61,299 nt of DNA from Streptococcus suis (GTDB taxonomy: Bacteria; Bacillota; Bacilli; Lactobacillales; Streptococcaceae): NCBI RefSeq assembly GCF_002960445.1, contig NZ_POJD01000160.1, positions 1 to 61,299 of the forward strand, in the 5' to 3' direction. The position numbers were made by a program, and so were the translations under genes. The notes under the pieces are model-generated. The model ran no database searches and was not told the origin of the DNA. It worked only from the letters and a program-made list of their open reading frames with translations. Positions 52,815-61,274 of this stretch are shown one piece after another. Position 1 is the stretch's first letter. Every line of letters begins with the position of its first letter.

Positions 52815-52841
52815 GTGGGAGATGAAAATCGATATGACCAC
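52815..52841 (+). promoter_or_regulatory. Second L1-type motif between rplK and rplA
   Basis: gtgggagatgaaaatcgat then atgaccac: gtgg pairs with ccac and atcgat-rich sequence closes the loop. It has the same gtggga(g) start as the motif at 52284 and lies 18 bases before the rplA start, a likely site of L1 feedback. Confidence 0.6.
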
Positions 52842-52859
52842 ATTACAAGGAGAATAAAA

Positions 52860-53549
52860 ATGGCTAAAAAAAGCAAAAACTTACGTGCTGCTCTTGAGAA
52901 AATCGACAGCACAAAACTTTACAGCGTAGAAGAAGCTGTTGCACTTGCAAAAGAAACTAACTTCGCTAAATTTGATGCGTCAGTTGAAGTTGCTTACAAC
53001 TTGAACATCGACGTTCGTAAAGCAGACCAACAAATCCGTGGTGCAATGGTATTGCCAAACGGTACTGGTAAAACTGCTCGCGTTCTTGTTTTCGCACGTG
53101 GTGCTAAAGCAGAAGAAGCAAAAGCTGCTGGTGCAGACTTTGTTGGTGAAGATGACTTGGTTGCTAAAATCAACGGTGGTTGGTTGGACTTCGACGTTGT
53201 TATCGCAACTCCAGATATGATGGCAGTTGTTGGACGTCTTGGTCGTGTACTTGGTCCACGTAACTTGATGCCAAACCCTAAAACTGGTACAGTAACAATG
53301 GATGTTGCTAAAGCAGTTGAAGAGTCTAAAGGTGGTAAAATCACTTACCGTGCTGACAAAGCAGGTATCGTACAAGCTCTTATCGGTAAAGTATCATTTG
53401 ATGCTGACAAACTTGTTGAAAACTTCAAAGCTTTCAACGAAGTAATGGTTAAAGCAAAACCAGCTACAGCTAAAGGTACTTATATGACTTCAGTATCTAT
53501 CACTACAACACAAGGTGTTGGTATTAAAGTAGATCCAAACTCACTTTAA
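52860..53549 (+). CDS. rplA: 50S ribosomal protein L1
   Basis: A 229-residue protein of the L1 stalk that also represses its own m[30 protein letters not shown] and [19 protein letters not shown] are family signatures. ATG 52860 has AAGGAG upstream; an in-frame extension to 52815 overlaps the leader motif and is unlikely. Confidence 0.98.
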   Translation: MAKKSKNLRAALEKIDSTKLYSVEEAVALAKETNFAKFDASVEVAYNLNIDVRKADQQIRGAMVLPNGTGKTARVLVFARGAKAEEAKAAGADFVGEDDLVAKINGGWLDFDVVIATPDMMAVVGRLGRVLGPRNLMPNPKTGTVTMDVAKAVEESKGGKITYRADKAGIVQALIGKVSFDADKLVENFKAFNEVMVKAKPATAKGTYMTSVSITTTQGVGIKVDPNSL

Positions 53550-53555
53550 TCAATA

Positions 53556-53583
53556 GAAAGATTGTCTTCGGGCAGTCTTTTTT
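53556..53583 (+). terminator. rplKA terminator
   Basis: aagattgtc pairs with ggcagtctt (two G-U or mismatched positions) around ttcg, then six Ts. Confidence 0.75.
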
Positions 53584-53589
53584 GACATA

Positions 53590-53618
53590 TTGACAGAGGT
53601 TTGAAAAAGGGTTATACT
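53590..53618 (+). promoter_or_regulatory. Promoter of the 53649 gene
   Basis: TTGACA (53590-53595), 17-bp spacer, TATACT (53613-53618). Confidence 0.7.
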
Positions 53619-53648
53619 GATATAAAACCAAGGATATAGGAGTTTCTT

Positions 53649-53945
53649 ATGAAAAAAGCCAATCGTGAAGAATTTTACTCCCATTTATCAGCCCTTTATC
53701 AGTTGTCACCAGAAACTATTTCCCCGGTCTTGCGTGAGAAAGTAGTTGAATTTGCGCAGAAGCTCGACCAGTCAGACAATCTTTATTTGTTGGCTGATCA
53801 GTTATCGGTATTTGTCAATGCTGAATTGACTGGCTTGACCTGGAGAGCGCCAAAGGAGTTGGTAGAATTGGGGCGCTATATCCAGGAATTACAAGTGACC
53901 TATCGACGTTATGTACTAGGAATAGATAATTTAGAGGAAAAATGA
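53649..53945 (+). CDS. Small helical protein, possibly bacteriocin-immunity type
   Basis: A 98-residue, all-helical, soluble protein (FYSHLSALYQLSPETISPVLREKVVEFAQKL; YLLADQLSVFVNAELTGLTW; APKELVELGRYIQELQVTYRRY). Size and helix pattern recall four-helix bacteriocin immunity proteins of the enterocin A group, but this is weak and no bacteriocin gene is near. Overlaps the GST gene start by four bases and has its own promoter. Confidence 0.5.
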   Translation: MKKANREEFYSHLSALYQLSPETISPVLREKVVEFAQKLDQSDNLYLLADQLSVFVNAELTGLTWRAPKELVELGRYIQELQVTYRRYVLGIDNLEEK

Positions 53946-54733
53946 TGACAGAATACACAAAACCACTCGTTTGGAAGTGGGAAAATGAAAACGATAACCG
54001 TTCCGGCAATCGCCCCACAGCAGGCAGTCGATTTGAACAAAGATTACCAAAAGGAGAACAGCCTTTCCAAGTTTATTCCTTGGGAACACCTAACGGTATT
54101 AAGGTTGCTATCATGCTGGAAGAGTTGAAGGAGTTAGGGATTTCAGACGCAGCCTACGACCTTTATCTGATCAATATTGGTCAAGGGGACCAATTTGGCT
54201 CTGATTTTGTTGGAATAAATCCAAATTCAAAAATTCCAGCTATGGTCGATTACTCTGAGAAGGAGCCGGTTCCAGTTTTTGAATCAGCCAACATTCTACT
54301 TTACCTGGCAGAAAAATTTGACGCCTTCATACCCAAAGCTTTGGCGGAACGTACAGAAGTCCTTAACTGGCTCTTCTGGCAAACTGGCGCCGCGCCATTT
54401 GTTGGCGGTGGTTTTGGGCATTTCTTCCATTACGCTCCGACAGCGCAGGAATATCCGATTAACCGCTATGCCATGGAAACCAAACGCCAATTAGATTTGT
54501 TGGATCAATTATTGGCGACCAGAGAGTACATTGCTGGAAAAGACTATACCATCGCAGATATTGCCATCTGGTCCTGGTATGGACGCTTGGTGCAAGGTCA
54601 ACTCTATCCTGGTTCAGCAGAATTTCTGGATGTCGCCTCTTATAGCCATTTAAATGCCTGGGTGGAGAAAATTGCAGACCGTCCAGCCGTTCAGAAAGGC
54701 CTGGCAGTAAAATATGCTTCTATAGAAGATTAA
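53942..54733 (+). CDS. YghU-type glutathione S-transferase-like protein
   Basis: A 263-residue protein with the Nu-class/YghU layout: an N-terminal lead (PLVWKWENENDNRSG...NRPTAGSRFEQ), a thioredoxin-like domain (PFQVYSLGTPNGIKVAIMLEEL, NPNSKIPAMVDYS, VFESANILLYLAEKF) and the helical GST domain (NWLFWQTGAAPFVGGGFGHFFHYAP). YghU proteins act as disulfide-bond reductases with glutathione. ATG 53942 or 53945 may be used. Followed by 775 bases of repeats. Confidence 0.9.
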   Translation: MMTEYTKPLVWKWENENDNRSGNRPTAGSRFEQRLPKGEQPFQVYSLGTPNGIKVAIMLEELKELGISDAAYDLYLINIGQGDQFGSDFVGINPNSKIPAMVDYSEKEPVPVFESANILLYLAEKFDAFIPKALAERTEVLNWLFWQTGAAPFVGGGFGHFFHYAPTAQEYPINRYAMETKRQLDLLDQLLATREYIAGKDYTIADIAIWSWYGRLVQGQLYPGSAEFLDVASYSHLNAWVEKIADRPAVQKGLAVKYASIED

Positions 54734-54876
54734 GAACCCGTATTCACCCTTCAGCACTTCCATTTATGGCTAGATTTTCAGCTACTCAGCCTTTGTTAAT
54801 ATTCCCTAAAAAGCTGCTTTGATTAGCGAAAAACTAGCTCTTGTTTAAAAGTACTTCGCTTGTGAATTCTGGTTCT
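54733..54876. repeat. Inverted-repeat-bounded spacer element
   Basis: agaacccgtattcac (54733-54747) and gtgaattctggttct (54862-54876) are inverted repeats agreeing at 13 of 15 positions, directly after the GST stop codon. The ~115 bases between are A/T-rich with no gene. It could be a long terminator hairpin or a small MITE-like unit. Confidence 0.5.
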
Positions 54877-54880
54877 AAGT

Positions 54881-55224
54881 AACGAGGCTGGGCTCAAGCC
54901 CAGCACCACTTCTCAAAGTTAGCGTCAACATCTCAGCGCAGTGGTTGATTGGCTTTAACAGTCTGGGAGACTGTTAAAGGTAGGAGATAAGATTTGCAAA
55001 GCAAATCTCAGCAGTTCGTGTTTTACACTCCAAATCTGACCATTACGACTGTTGCGAACAAAGTTCGCTCTATTTCCAACCTCCAACAGTCACTACTCTG
55101 ACTGTTGGAGCTATGCGGGGGTGGGAGTGAAACAGTCTGGGGATAGACTGTTTCAGCTCAACAACTGGAAATAAGGACTTGTTGACGAACTCTTCTTTTA
55201 ATTGTTGAGTTCTGTCCCACTCCC
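54881..55224 (-). repeat. Mosaic repeat copy C (BOX-like, reverse orientation)
   Basis: Read on the minus strand it has the same block order as copies A and B: gggagtgggacagaact, cgtcaacaagtccttatttccag (shared with B), ttggaaatagagcgaac, and caatcaaccactgcgctgag. Hairpins include 55081-55110 (12-bp stem ctccaacagtca/tgactgttggag), gcgaac/gttcgc, gatttgc/gcaaatc and tttaacagtct/agactgttaaa. Confidence 0.85.
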
Positions 55225-55240
55225 TTTTGCTTGCTCATAT

Positions 55241-55269
55241 TTTACAATGGTTTGATAAAAGTTTATAAT
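55241..55269 (+). promoter_or_regulatory. Promoter ahead of the BOX element and murJ
   Basis: TTTACA (55241-55246), 17-bp spacer, TATAAT (55264-55269). The predicted transcript would carry the whole BOX element in the murJ leader. Confidence 0.65.
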
Positions 55270-55277
55270 AGAGGAGT

Positions 55278-55487
55278 TATACTCAATGAAAATCAAAAAC
55301 AGACTAGCTCCAAAGGTTTGGGGAACCTTTGGAGGTTGGAGATAGGTGAACGTAGTTCGTTTCTACTTATGCAGATAGAACTCTGTTACTATTTTATTTC
55401 AAGGTAACAGGCTGAAAGGCTCCACTGGAGCCATTCACTCATCAAATCAAGTCAACAACGTCTGATTTTGATTTTCGAAGAGTATTA
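55278..55487 (+). repeat. BOX-like element in the murJ leader
   Basis: The ends tatactcaatgaaaatcaaa and gattttcgaagagtatta match the boxA/boxC ends of pneumococcal BOX repeats. Inside, the palindrome ctccaaaggtt/aacctttggag (55308-55334) is followed by gttggagatag, like boxB; a tgttac/gtaaca pair and ggctcca/tggagcc follow. 210 bp, complete. Confidence 0.88.
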
Positions 55488-55510
55488 TCTTAAAAGAAAG
55501 AAGTTTTATC

Positions 55511-57151
55511 ATGTCTGAACAAACAAAAACGGGCCAATCCCGTGAGCAAGAAACCATGGTGCGAGGCATGGCCTGGTTGACTGCCGGGAATTTTCTCAGT
55601 CGTTTGCTGGGTGTTGCCTATGTGATACCTTGGTATATCTGGCTGGGAGAACATCGGGCGGAAGCCAATGCCTTATTTAGCATGGGCTATCAAATTTATG
55701 CCAACTTCCTCTTGATTTCTACGGCTGGTTTGCCGACCGCCATTGCCAAACAGGTTGCCAAGTACAATGTACTAGGGAAAGAAGAAGTTTCCCTCTATCT
55801 GGTTCGGGAATTCTTTAAGCTCATGTTGGTCTTTGGTGCGGTCTTTGCCGGAGCTATGTTTATCAGTTCCCCTTGGCTAGCTGAAGCGTCAGGTTCCAAA
55901 GAAAAACTCATTCCAGTCATGTATAGTCTGGTTCCTCCCTTATTCATCTTTCCAGCTATGAGTATCCTACGAGGTTTTTTCCAGGGACGGCACGATATGA
56001 AACCCTACGCTATCAGTCAGTTGGCTGAACAGTTGGTTCGTGTCATTTGGATTCTAGCAGCTACCTTTATTATCATGATGCTGGGCAATGGGAACTATCT
56101 AGACGCAGTAGTACAGTCCACCTTTGCTGCCTTTGTAGGTATGCTGGCAAGTGTAGGAATTCTGGTTTATACTCTCTGGAAACAGGGCTATCTGGGAAAA
56201 TTACTCCATGCCAAGAAGCAGAACATATCGGTTAATACAGGTCAACTCATCAAAGAAACAGTCAAGGATGCTATTCCGATTATTATCTTGAGTTTGACCA
56301 TCCAGCTGCTCCAATTTATTGACCAAGTTACCTTTATCAATGTCATGGAGAAGATTACCAGTCTTACCAATTCGGAACTCTTGGAACTCTATTCCTTTAT
56401 GTCTGCCAATCCCAACAAGATTACCATGATGATTATCGGGATTTCTATCAGTCTGGGCAGTGTAGCTATTCCACTCATTACGGAGAAGTTTGTAAAAAAA
56501 GATTTGAAGGCAGCTTCCAATTTGGTGGCGGATAACTTGCAGTTACTCTTTATTTTTACCATTCCAGCCATTGTTGGAACGGTCTTGTTGGCTAGACCAC
56601 TCTACTCAGTCTTCTACGGTCAATCGCAGGATATTGAAATTCAGCTCTTCATTTGGAACCTGGTCATGATTTTACCTCTTGGCCTATATTCTGTTATCAG
56701 CGTTGTCATTCAAGCGATTTTTGAAAATCGTCGAGCAGTTATCTATTTTGCGATTGGGATGCTGATAAAAGTGGTCTTGCAGTTGCCGATGATTTATATG
56801 TTCCAAGTTTACGGCCCCTTCCTTTCAACCCTGGTCAGTCTTACCGTCATGCTCTATTTATTCTATAAGCGTATTGATGCGGTCTTAGGTGTGGATGAAG
56901 GTTTGATTGTGAAAGACATTGTGACAATCAGCTGGATTTCCCTGGTTATGGGTGGCATTGTTTGGCTACTTGAGTTGCTTCTCAATCACTTGCTACCAGC
57001 TGGTGGTTATCTATCGAGCTTTGTTCATTTGCTCCTTTCGGGAGGGGTGGGCGTATTCGTTTTTGTCATTTTGACCTTGAAGACACGACAGCTAGATCGT
57101 TTGATTGGCAGTCGGGCAGACTTGCTCCGTCGCAAACTAAAATTGGCTTAA
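55511..57151 (+). CDS. murJ: Lipid II flippase, MurJ/YtgP type
   Basis: A 546-residue MOP-superfamily protein with about 14 helices. GMAWLTAGNFLSRLLGVAYVIPWYIWLG, AGLPTAIAKQVAKYN and ILRGFFQGRHDMKPYAISQLAEQLVRV are typical of the YtgP proteins that serve as MurJ in streptococci, moving lipid II across the membrane. The length agrees. An AAGAAAG-type ribosome site precedes ATG 55511; a BOX element fills the leader. A Wzx-type polysaccharide role is the alternative. Confidence 0.87.
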   Translation: MSEQTKTGQSREQETMVRGMAWLTAGNFLSRLLGVAYVIPWYIWLGEHRAEANALFSMGYQIYANFLLISTAGLPTAIAKQVAKYNVLGKEEVSLYLVREFFKLMLVFGAVFAGAMFISSPWLAEASGSKEKLIPVMYSLVPPLFIFPAMSILRGFFQGRHDMKPYAISQLAEQLVRVIWILAATFIIMMLGNGNYLDAVVQSTFAAFVGMLASVGILVYTLWKQGYLGKLLHAKKQNISVNTGQLIKETVKDAIPIIILSLTIQLLQFIDQVTFINVMEKITSLTNSELLELYSFMSANPNKITMMIIGISISLGSVAIPLITEKFVKKDLKAASNLVADNLQLLFIFTIPAIVGTVLLARPLYSVFYGQSQDIEIQLFIWNLVMILPLGLYSVISVVIQAIFENRRAVIYFAIGMLIKVVLQLPMIYMFQVYGPFLSTLVSLTVMLYLFYKRIDAVLGVDEGLIVKDIVTISWISLVMGGIVWLLELLLNHLLPAGGYLSSFVHLLLSGGVGVFVFVILTLKTRQLDRLIGSRADLLRRKLKLA

Positions 57152-57159
57152 TAAACTCT

Positions 57160-57190
57160 AGGAAAATCTGGAATGGATTTTCCTTTTTTC
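57160..57190 (+). terminator. murJ terminator
   Basis: aggaaaatc pairs perfectly with gattttcct across seven bases, then TTTTT. Confidence 0.85.
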
Positions 57191-57260
57191 GTGGAGATTT
57201 TTCTATAAAAAATTTTGATTTTGTGGTAGAATAGTAGGGATAAAAAAGAGGAGAGAGATG

Positions 57261-57992
57261 ATGAAACCTAAATACCAACGTATTCTAATCAAACTATCTG
57301 GCGAGGCCTTGGCTGGTGAACGTGGTGTCGGTATTGACATCCAGACGGTTCAAGCAATGGCTAAGGAAATTCAAGAAGTAGCAGAATCAGGTGTTCAAAT
57401 TGCCCTTGTTATTGGTGGTGGTAACCTTTGGCGTGGTGAACCTGCTGCTGAGGCTGGTATGGATCGTGTGCAGGCAGACTATACTGGTATGCTTGGTACG
57501 GTGATGAATGCTCTTGTAATGGCTGATTCCCTTAAACAACTTGGTGTGGATACGCGTGTGCAGACAGCAATTGCCATGCAGTCTGTGGCTGAGCCATATA
57601 TTCGTGGTCGTGCCTTACGTCACCTTGAAAAAGGTCGGATTGTCATCTTCGGTGCTGGTATCGGTTCACCATACTTCTCAACAGATACAACTGCCGCTCT
57701 TCGTGCAGCAGAGATTGAAGCAGATGCAATCTTGATGGCTAAAAACGGTGTGGATGGTGTCTACAATGCCGATCCTAAGAAAGATGCCAATGCGGTTAAA
57801 TTTAATGAATTAACCCACCGTGAAGTTATCAGCCGTGGCTTGAAAATCATGGATGCAACAGCTTCTACGCTGTCAATGGACAACGACATTGACTTGGTAG
57901 TCTTTAACATGAACGAGCCAGGCAACATCAAGCGTGTTGTCTTTGGTGAACAAATCGGTACTACGGTTTCTAACTCTACAGAAGAAAAATAA
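57261..57992 (+). CDS. pyrH: Uridylate kinase
   Basis: A 243-residue amino-acid-kinase-fold enzyme making UDP from [52 protein letters not shown] and [15 protein letters not shown] are signatures. Two ATGs are adjacent (57258, 57261); GAGGAG at 57248-57253 suits the second. TGGTAGAAT upstream is an extended -10. Typical pairing with frr, 27 bases on. Confidence 0.97.
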   Translation: MKPKYQRILIKLSGEALAGERGVGIDIQTVQAMAKEIQEVAESGVQIALVIGGGNLWRGEPAAEAGMDRVQADYTGMLGTVMNALVMADSLKQLGVDTRVQTAIAMQSVAEPYIRGRALRHLEKGRIVIFGAGIGSPYFSTDTTAALRAAEIEADAILMAKNGVDGVYNADPKKDANAVKFNELTHREVISRGLKIMDATASTLSMDNDIDLVVFNMNEPGNIKRVVFGEQIGTTVSNSTEEK

Positions 57993-58019
57993 AACATAAA
58001 ATATAAAGAAGGAAGTCTT

Positions 58020-58577
58020 ATGTCAAAAGAAATTATTGCAAAAGCCCAAGAACGCATGAACCAATCTCATCAGAGTTTGGCTCGTGAGTTCAGCCATATC
58101 CGTGCTGGTCGTGCCAATGCTAGCTTGTTGGACCGCATTTCAGTAGAATACTATGGTGCTCCAACACCCTTGAACCAATTGGCTGGTATTACCGTTCCAG
58201 AAGCGCGTGTGCTCTTGATTACGCCATTTGACAAGTCTATCTTGAAGGATATTGAGCGTGCCTTGAACGCATCTGACCTTGGTTTGACACCACAGTCTGA
58301 TGGTACAGTTATTCGCTTGGTTATTCCTGCATTGACAGAGGAAACGCGTAAGAACTTGGCAAAAGATGTGAAAAAAGTGGGTGAAAACTCTAAAGTGGCT
58401 ATCCGAAACATCCGTCGTGATGCTATGGACGAGGCTAAGAAAGCTGAAAAAGCTAAAGAAATCACGGAAGACGATTTGAAAACACTTGAGAAAGACATTC
58501 AAAAAGTCACTGACGATGCCATCAAGACCATCGATAAGATGACTGCCGACAAGGAAAAAGAATTGTTGGAAGTTTAA
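58020..58577 (+). CDS. frr: Ribosome recycling factor
   Basis: A 185-residue protein that, with EF-G, splits post-termination ribosomes. The two-domain layout is clear: [34 protein letters not shown], then [16 protein letters not shown] in the long helical bundle. Preceded by GAAGGAAG. Cotranscribed with pyrH. Confidence 0.98.
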   Translation: MSKEIIAKAQERMNQSHQSLAREFSHIRAGRANASLLDRISVEYYGAPTPLNQLAGITVPEARVLLITPFDKSILKDIERALNASDLGLTPQSDGTVIRLVIPALTEETRKNLAKDVKKVGENSKVAIRNIRRDAMDEAKKAEKAKEITEDDLKTLEKDIQKVTDDAIKTIDKMTADKEKELLEV

Positions 58578-58650
58578 TCAATTTCCTTTAAAGTAACCAA
58601 AAGTCATCATTAACAGGTCTAACGGAAGTGATGATAAAATAAACAATCTA

Positions 58651-58682
58651 ATGGGGGAGTTAGACAAAACTCCTCCATTTTT
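58651..58682 (+). terminator. frr terminator
   Basis: gggggagtt pairs with aactcctcc around agacaa, followed by atttttaa, just before cvfB. Confidence 0.75.
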
Positions 58683-58701
58683 AATCAGAAAGAAGAAAAT
58701 C

Positions 58702-59556
58702 ATGAATGATTTATTAGCACACTATGTGGTTGGTCTTGTGACCGACCAAAATGACCAATTTTACTTTATCCAGAAAGAAGGGCTGACCTTTGCTCTTTCA
58801 AAAGATGAAGGAGAGTTCCAACTAGGGCAATCTGTCAAGGGTTTCGCTTATACAGATATGAAACAAAAGCTGCGGTTAACCACTAAAGAAGTGGGAGCAA
58901 GCCGGACCAGCTTTGGTTGGGGAACAGTGACTGACGTTCGTAAAGACTTGGGTGTTTTTGTGGACACTGGTTTACCAGACAAACAGGTGGTTGTTTCCTT
59001 GGATATTTTGCCTGAAATCAAGGAGTTGTGGCCTAAAAAAGGTGATCAACTCTATGTTAAGTTGGATGTGGATAAGAAAGACCGTATTTGGGCCCTACCA
59101 GCTTTTCAAGAAGATTTCCAAAAGATGGCGGGTCCTGCTTATGATAATATGCAGAACCAAACCCTGCCTGCCATCGTTTACCGTCTGAAGATGACAGGGA
59201 CATTTGTCTATCTACCTAATAACAATATGCTTGGATTTATCCATCCTAGTGAACGATTTGCCGAGCCACGCTTGGGGCAGGTTTTGGAGGCGCGTGTGAT
59301 TGGTTATCGGGCAGTTGACCGAACCTTGAATCTGTCGCTTAAACCACGTTCATTTGAGATGTTGGAAAATGATGCTCAGATGATTTTGACTTATCTGGAG
59401 AGCAGTGGGGGCTTTATGACCTTGAACGACAAGTCTGCTCCGGAAGACATCAAGGCTACCTTTGGTATTTCCAAGGGTCAATTCAAAAAAGCCCTGGGTG
59501 GTTTGATGAAGGCTGGGAAGGTCAAACAAGACGAGTTTGGAACGGAGTTGATCTAA
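58702..59556 (+). CDS. cvfB: S1-domain RNA-binding protein CvfB
   Basis: A 284-residue protein with tandem S1-like domains (YVVGLVTDQNDQFYFIQKEG; ASRTSFGWGTVTDVRKDLGVFVDTGLPDKQVVV; VYLPNNNMLGFIHPSERF) and a C-terminal winged helix (IKATFGISKGQFKKALGGLMKAGKVKQDEFG). CvfB (YitL) binds RNA and affects virulence-gene expression in staphylococci. In-frame sequence upstream runs into the frr terminator, so I use ATG 58702. Confidence 0.92.
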   Translation: MNDLLAHYVVGLVTDQNDQFYFIQKEGLTFALSKDEGEFQLGQSVKGFAYTDMKQKLRLTTKEVGASRTSFGWGTVTDVRKDLGVFVDTGLPDKQVVVSLDILPEIKELWPKKGDQLYVKLDVDKKDRIWALPAFQEDFQKMAGPAYDNMQNQTLPAIVYRLKMTGTFVYLPNNNMLGFIHPSERFAEPRLGQVLEARVIGYRAVDRTLNLSLKPRSFEMLENDAQMILTYLESSGGFMTLNDKSAPEDIKATFGISKGQFKKALGGLMKAGKVKQDEFGTELI

Positions 59557-59558
59557 AA

Positions 59559-60479
59559 ATGAGGGTATATATTGCAGGAAGTGGTGCCATGGGTTGCCGT
59601 TTTGGCTATCAGTTATCAAAGACAAAGCATGAAGTGATTTTGTTGGATAATTGGGATGCCCATATCGAAGCGATTCGTGAAAATGGTCTGAAGGTGACGG
59701 GAGATTTTGATGATGTCGTCCAGCTCCCTATTATGAAGCCGACTGAGGCGACGGAAGTTGCTGACCTAATCATCCTTTTAACCAAGGCGGACCAGCTGCC
59801 AAAAATGTTGCAGGATATTAAGGGGATTATTGGTGAAAAGACTAAGGTTCTTAGCCTCTTGAATGGACTTGGACATGCGACCACCATGCGCCGTTATGTG
59901 CCTGATGAGAGTATTATGGTCGGTGTAACGATTTGGTTGGCTGGTCTTAAGGGGCCTGGTCATGCGCATTTGCAGGGTCCTGGTTCTATCTCTGTGCAGA
60001 ATATGGTTGGTGATGGTCAGTCAGTTGCTGATATAATTGCTATGTTTAATGAGGCTGGTCTAAATGCAACTTATGATGACCACGTCATCAATGCCATTTG
60101 GCAAAAGGCCTGTGTCAATGGCACCATGAATCCGACTTGTACAATCTTGAATTGCACCATTGGAGAACTCTTTGGAACAGAGGGCGGGCTAAATTTGGTG
60201 CAAGGAATTTTCAAGGAATTCATCGCCGTTGCCAAATCAGAAACCGATGGAATTGATGAAGAGGCTATTTGGAAGTATATCATTGATGCTTCTAAAAAAG
60301 CATCTAATCACTATCCATCTATGCATCAGGATTTGGTGCAAAATGGTCGTAAGACTGAAATTGATTACCTGAATGGCGCTGTTGTTTTCAAAGGCAAACG
60401 TGCAGGTATTCCAACTCCATATTGCCAAATGATTACAGAGATGGTTCATGCCAAGGAAGCCATGCTTGGGTTGAGATAG
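59559..60479 (+). CDS. panE: 2-dehydropantoate 2-reductase (ketopantoate reductase)
   Basis: A 306-residue NADPH enzyme of pantothenate synthesis. The N-terminus YIAGSGAMGCRFGYQLSK is the GxGxxG Rossmann motif, LLTKADQLPKML follows, and the C-terminal NAIWQKACVNGTMNPTCTILNCTIGEL carries the catalytic Lys and Asn. Starts two bases after cvfB, so probably read from the same mRNA. The related 2-hydroxyacid branch cannot be excluded by motif alone. Confidence 0.87.
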   Translation: MRVYIAGSGAMGCRFGYQLSKTKHEVILLDNWDAHIEAIRENGLKVTGDFDDVVQLPIMKPTEATEVADLIILLTKADQLPKMLQDIKGIIGEKTKVLSLLNGLGHATTMRRYVPDESIMVGVTIWLAGLKGPGHAHLQGPGSISVQNMVGDGQSVADIIAMFNEAGLNATYDDHVINAIWQKACVNGTMNPTCTILNCTIGELFGTEGGLNLVQGIFKEFIAVAKSETDGIDEEAIWKYIIDASKKASNHYPSMHQDLVQNGRKTEIDYLNGAVVFKGKRAGIPTPYCQMITEMVHAKEAMLGLR

Positions 60480-60488
60480 GAGCTTGTC

Positions 60489-60947
60489 ATGTTGATTGAA
60501 GTGGAAACGATAGAGGAGTACATGGCCGCCCTGCCAGACAATCGCAGAGAGGCAGTTGAAAGGCTTCATCAGGTGATTGTTGAGCATTTGCCTGCTGGTT
60601 TTGAGGTTGGTGTGCTGGGTGGAATGATCAATTATTACGTCCCTCTGTCAGCCTATCCAAATGGTTATCATTGTACACCTGGAGAACCCTTACCTTTCTT
60701 GGCCTTGGCCTCACAAAAGGCTCATATTGCCCTCTATCATATGGGAATTTATATGGATAAGGAATTGAATGACTGGTTTGTAGAAAAGTATCAGGAACAG
60801 GTTCCGACCAAATTGGACATGGGTAAATCCTGCGTTCGCATGAAAAATCCCAAGAATATTCCTTATGAATTGATTGGCCAATTGGTGAGTAAGATGTCTA
60901 TGGAGCGGTATATTACCCTCTACGAAGAAAATCATATTAGAAAGTAA
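60489..60947 (+). CDS. DUF1801 domain protein
   Basis: A 152-residue protein. [29 protein letters not shown] at the N-terminus and [22 protein letters not shown]...[26 protein letters not shown] are typical of the DUF1801/YdhG family, an iron-chaperone-like fold of unclear function. Starts nine bases after panE with a TAGGAG site. Confidence 0.83.
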   Translation: MLIEVETIEEYMAALPDNRREAVERLHQVIVEHLPAGFEVGVLGGMINYYVPLSAYPNGYHCTPGEPLPFLALASQKAHIALYHMGIYMDKELNDWFVEKYQEQVPTKLDMGKSCVRMKNPKNIPYELIGQLVSKMSMERYITLYEENHIRK

Positions 60948-60952
60948 GAGTT

Positions 60953-61168
60953 GTGAGAAGAAGTTTTTATTCTTGGTTGATGACCCAACGCAATCCGAAG
61001 AGCAATGAGCCTGTTGCGATTTTAGCAGATTATGCTTTTGAGGAAGTTGATTTTCCCAAGCAATCAGATGATTTTGATGAGGTAAGTCGTTTTTTGGAAG
61101 AATCTGCTAGCTTTGCTTTTTCCATGTCAGACTTTGATGCCATTTGGGAAGAGTATTTGGAGCATTGA
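60953..61168 (+). CDS. YozE (UPF0346) family protein
   Basis: A 71-residue, all-helical protein starting [51 protein letters not shown]...[11 protein letters not shown] matches UPF0346 throughout; the fold is SAM-like and the function unknown. Five bases after the DUF1801 gene. Confidence 0.9.
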   Translation: MRRSFYSWLMTQRNPKSNEPVAILADYAFEEVDFPKQSDDFDEVSRFLEESASFAFSMSDFDAIWEEYLEH

Positions 61169-61180
61169 TGATGTGAATAT

Positions 61181-61216
61181 GTGAGAGTAGTTGTAAAAGT
61201 GCAACTGCTCTTTTTT
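61181..61216 (+). terminator. Terminator of the cvfB-yozE unit
   Basis: gagtagttg pairs with caactgctc (one mismatch) around taaaagtg, then six Ts. Confidence 0.75.
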
Positions 61217-61274
61217 GAAAAATAGCTTAAAAATGAACAAGAATATTTTTTCAAGCCATATACTTGCATTTTTC

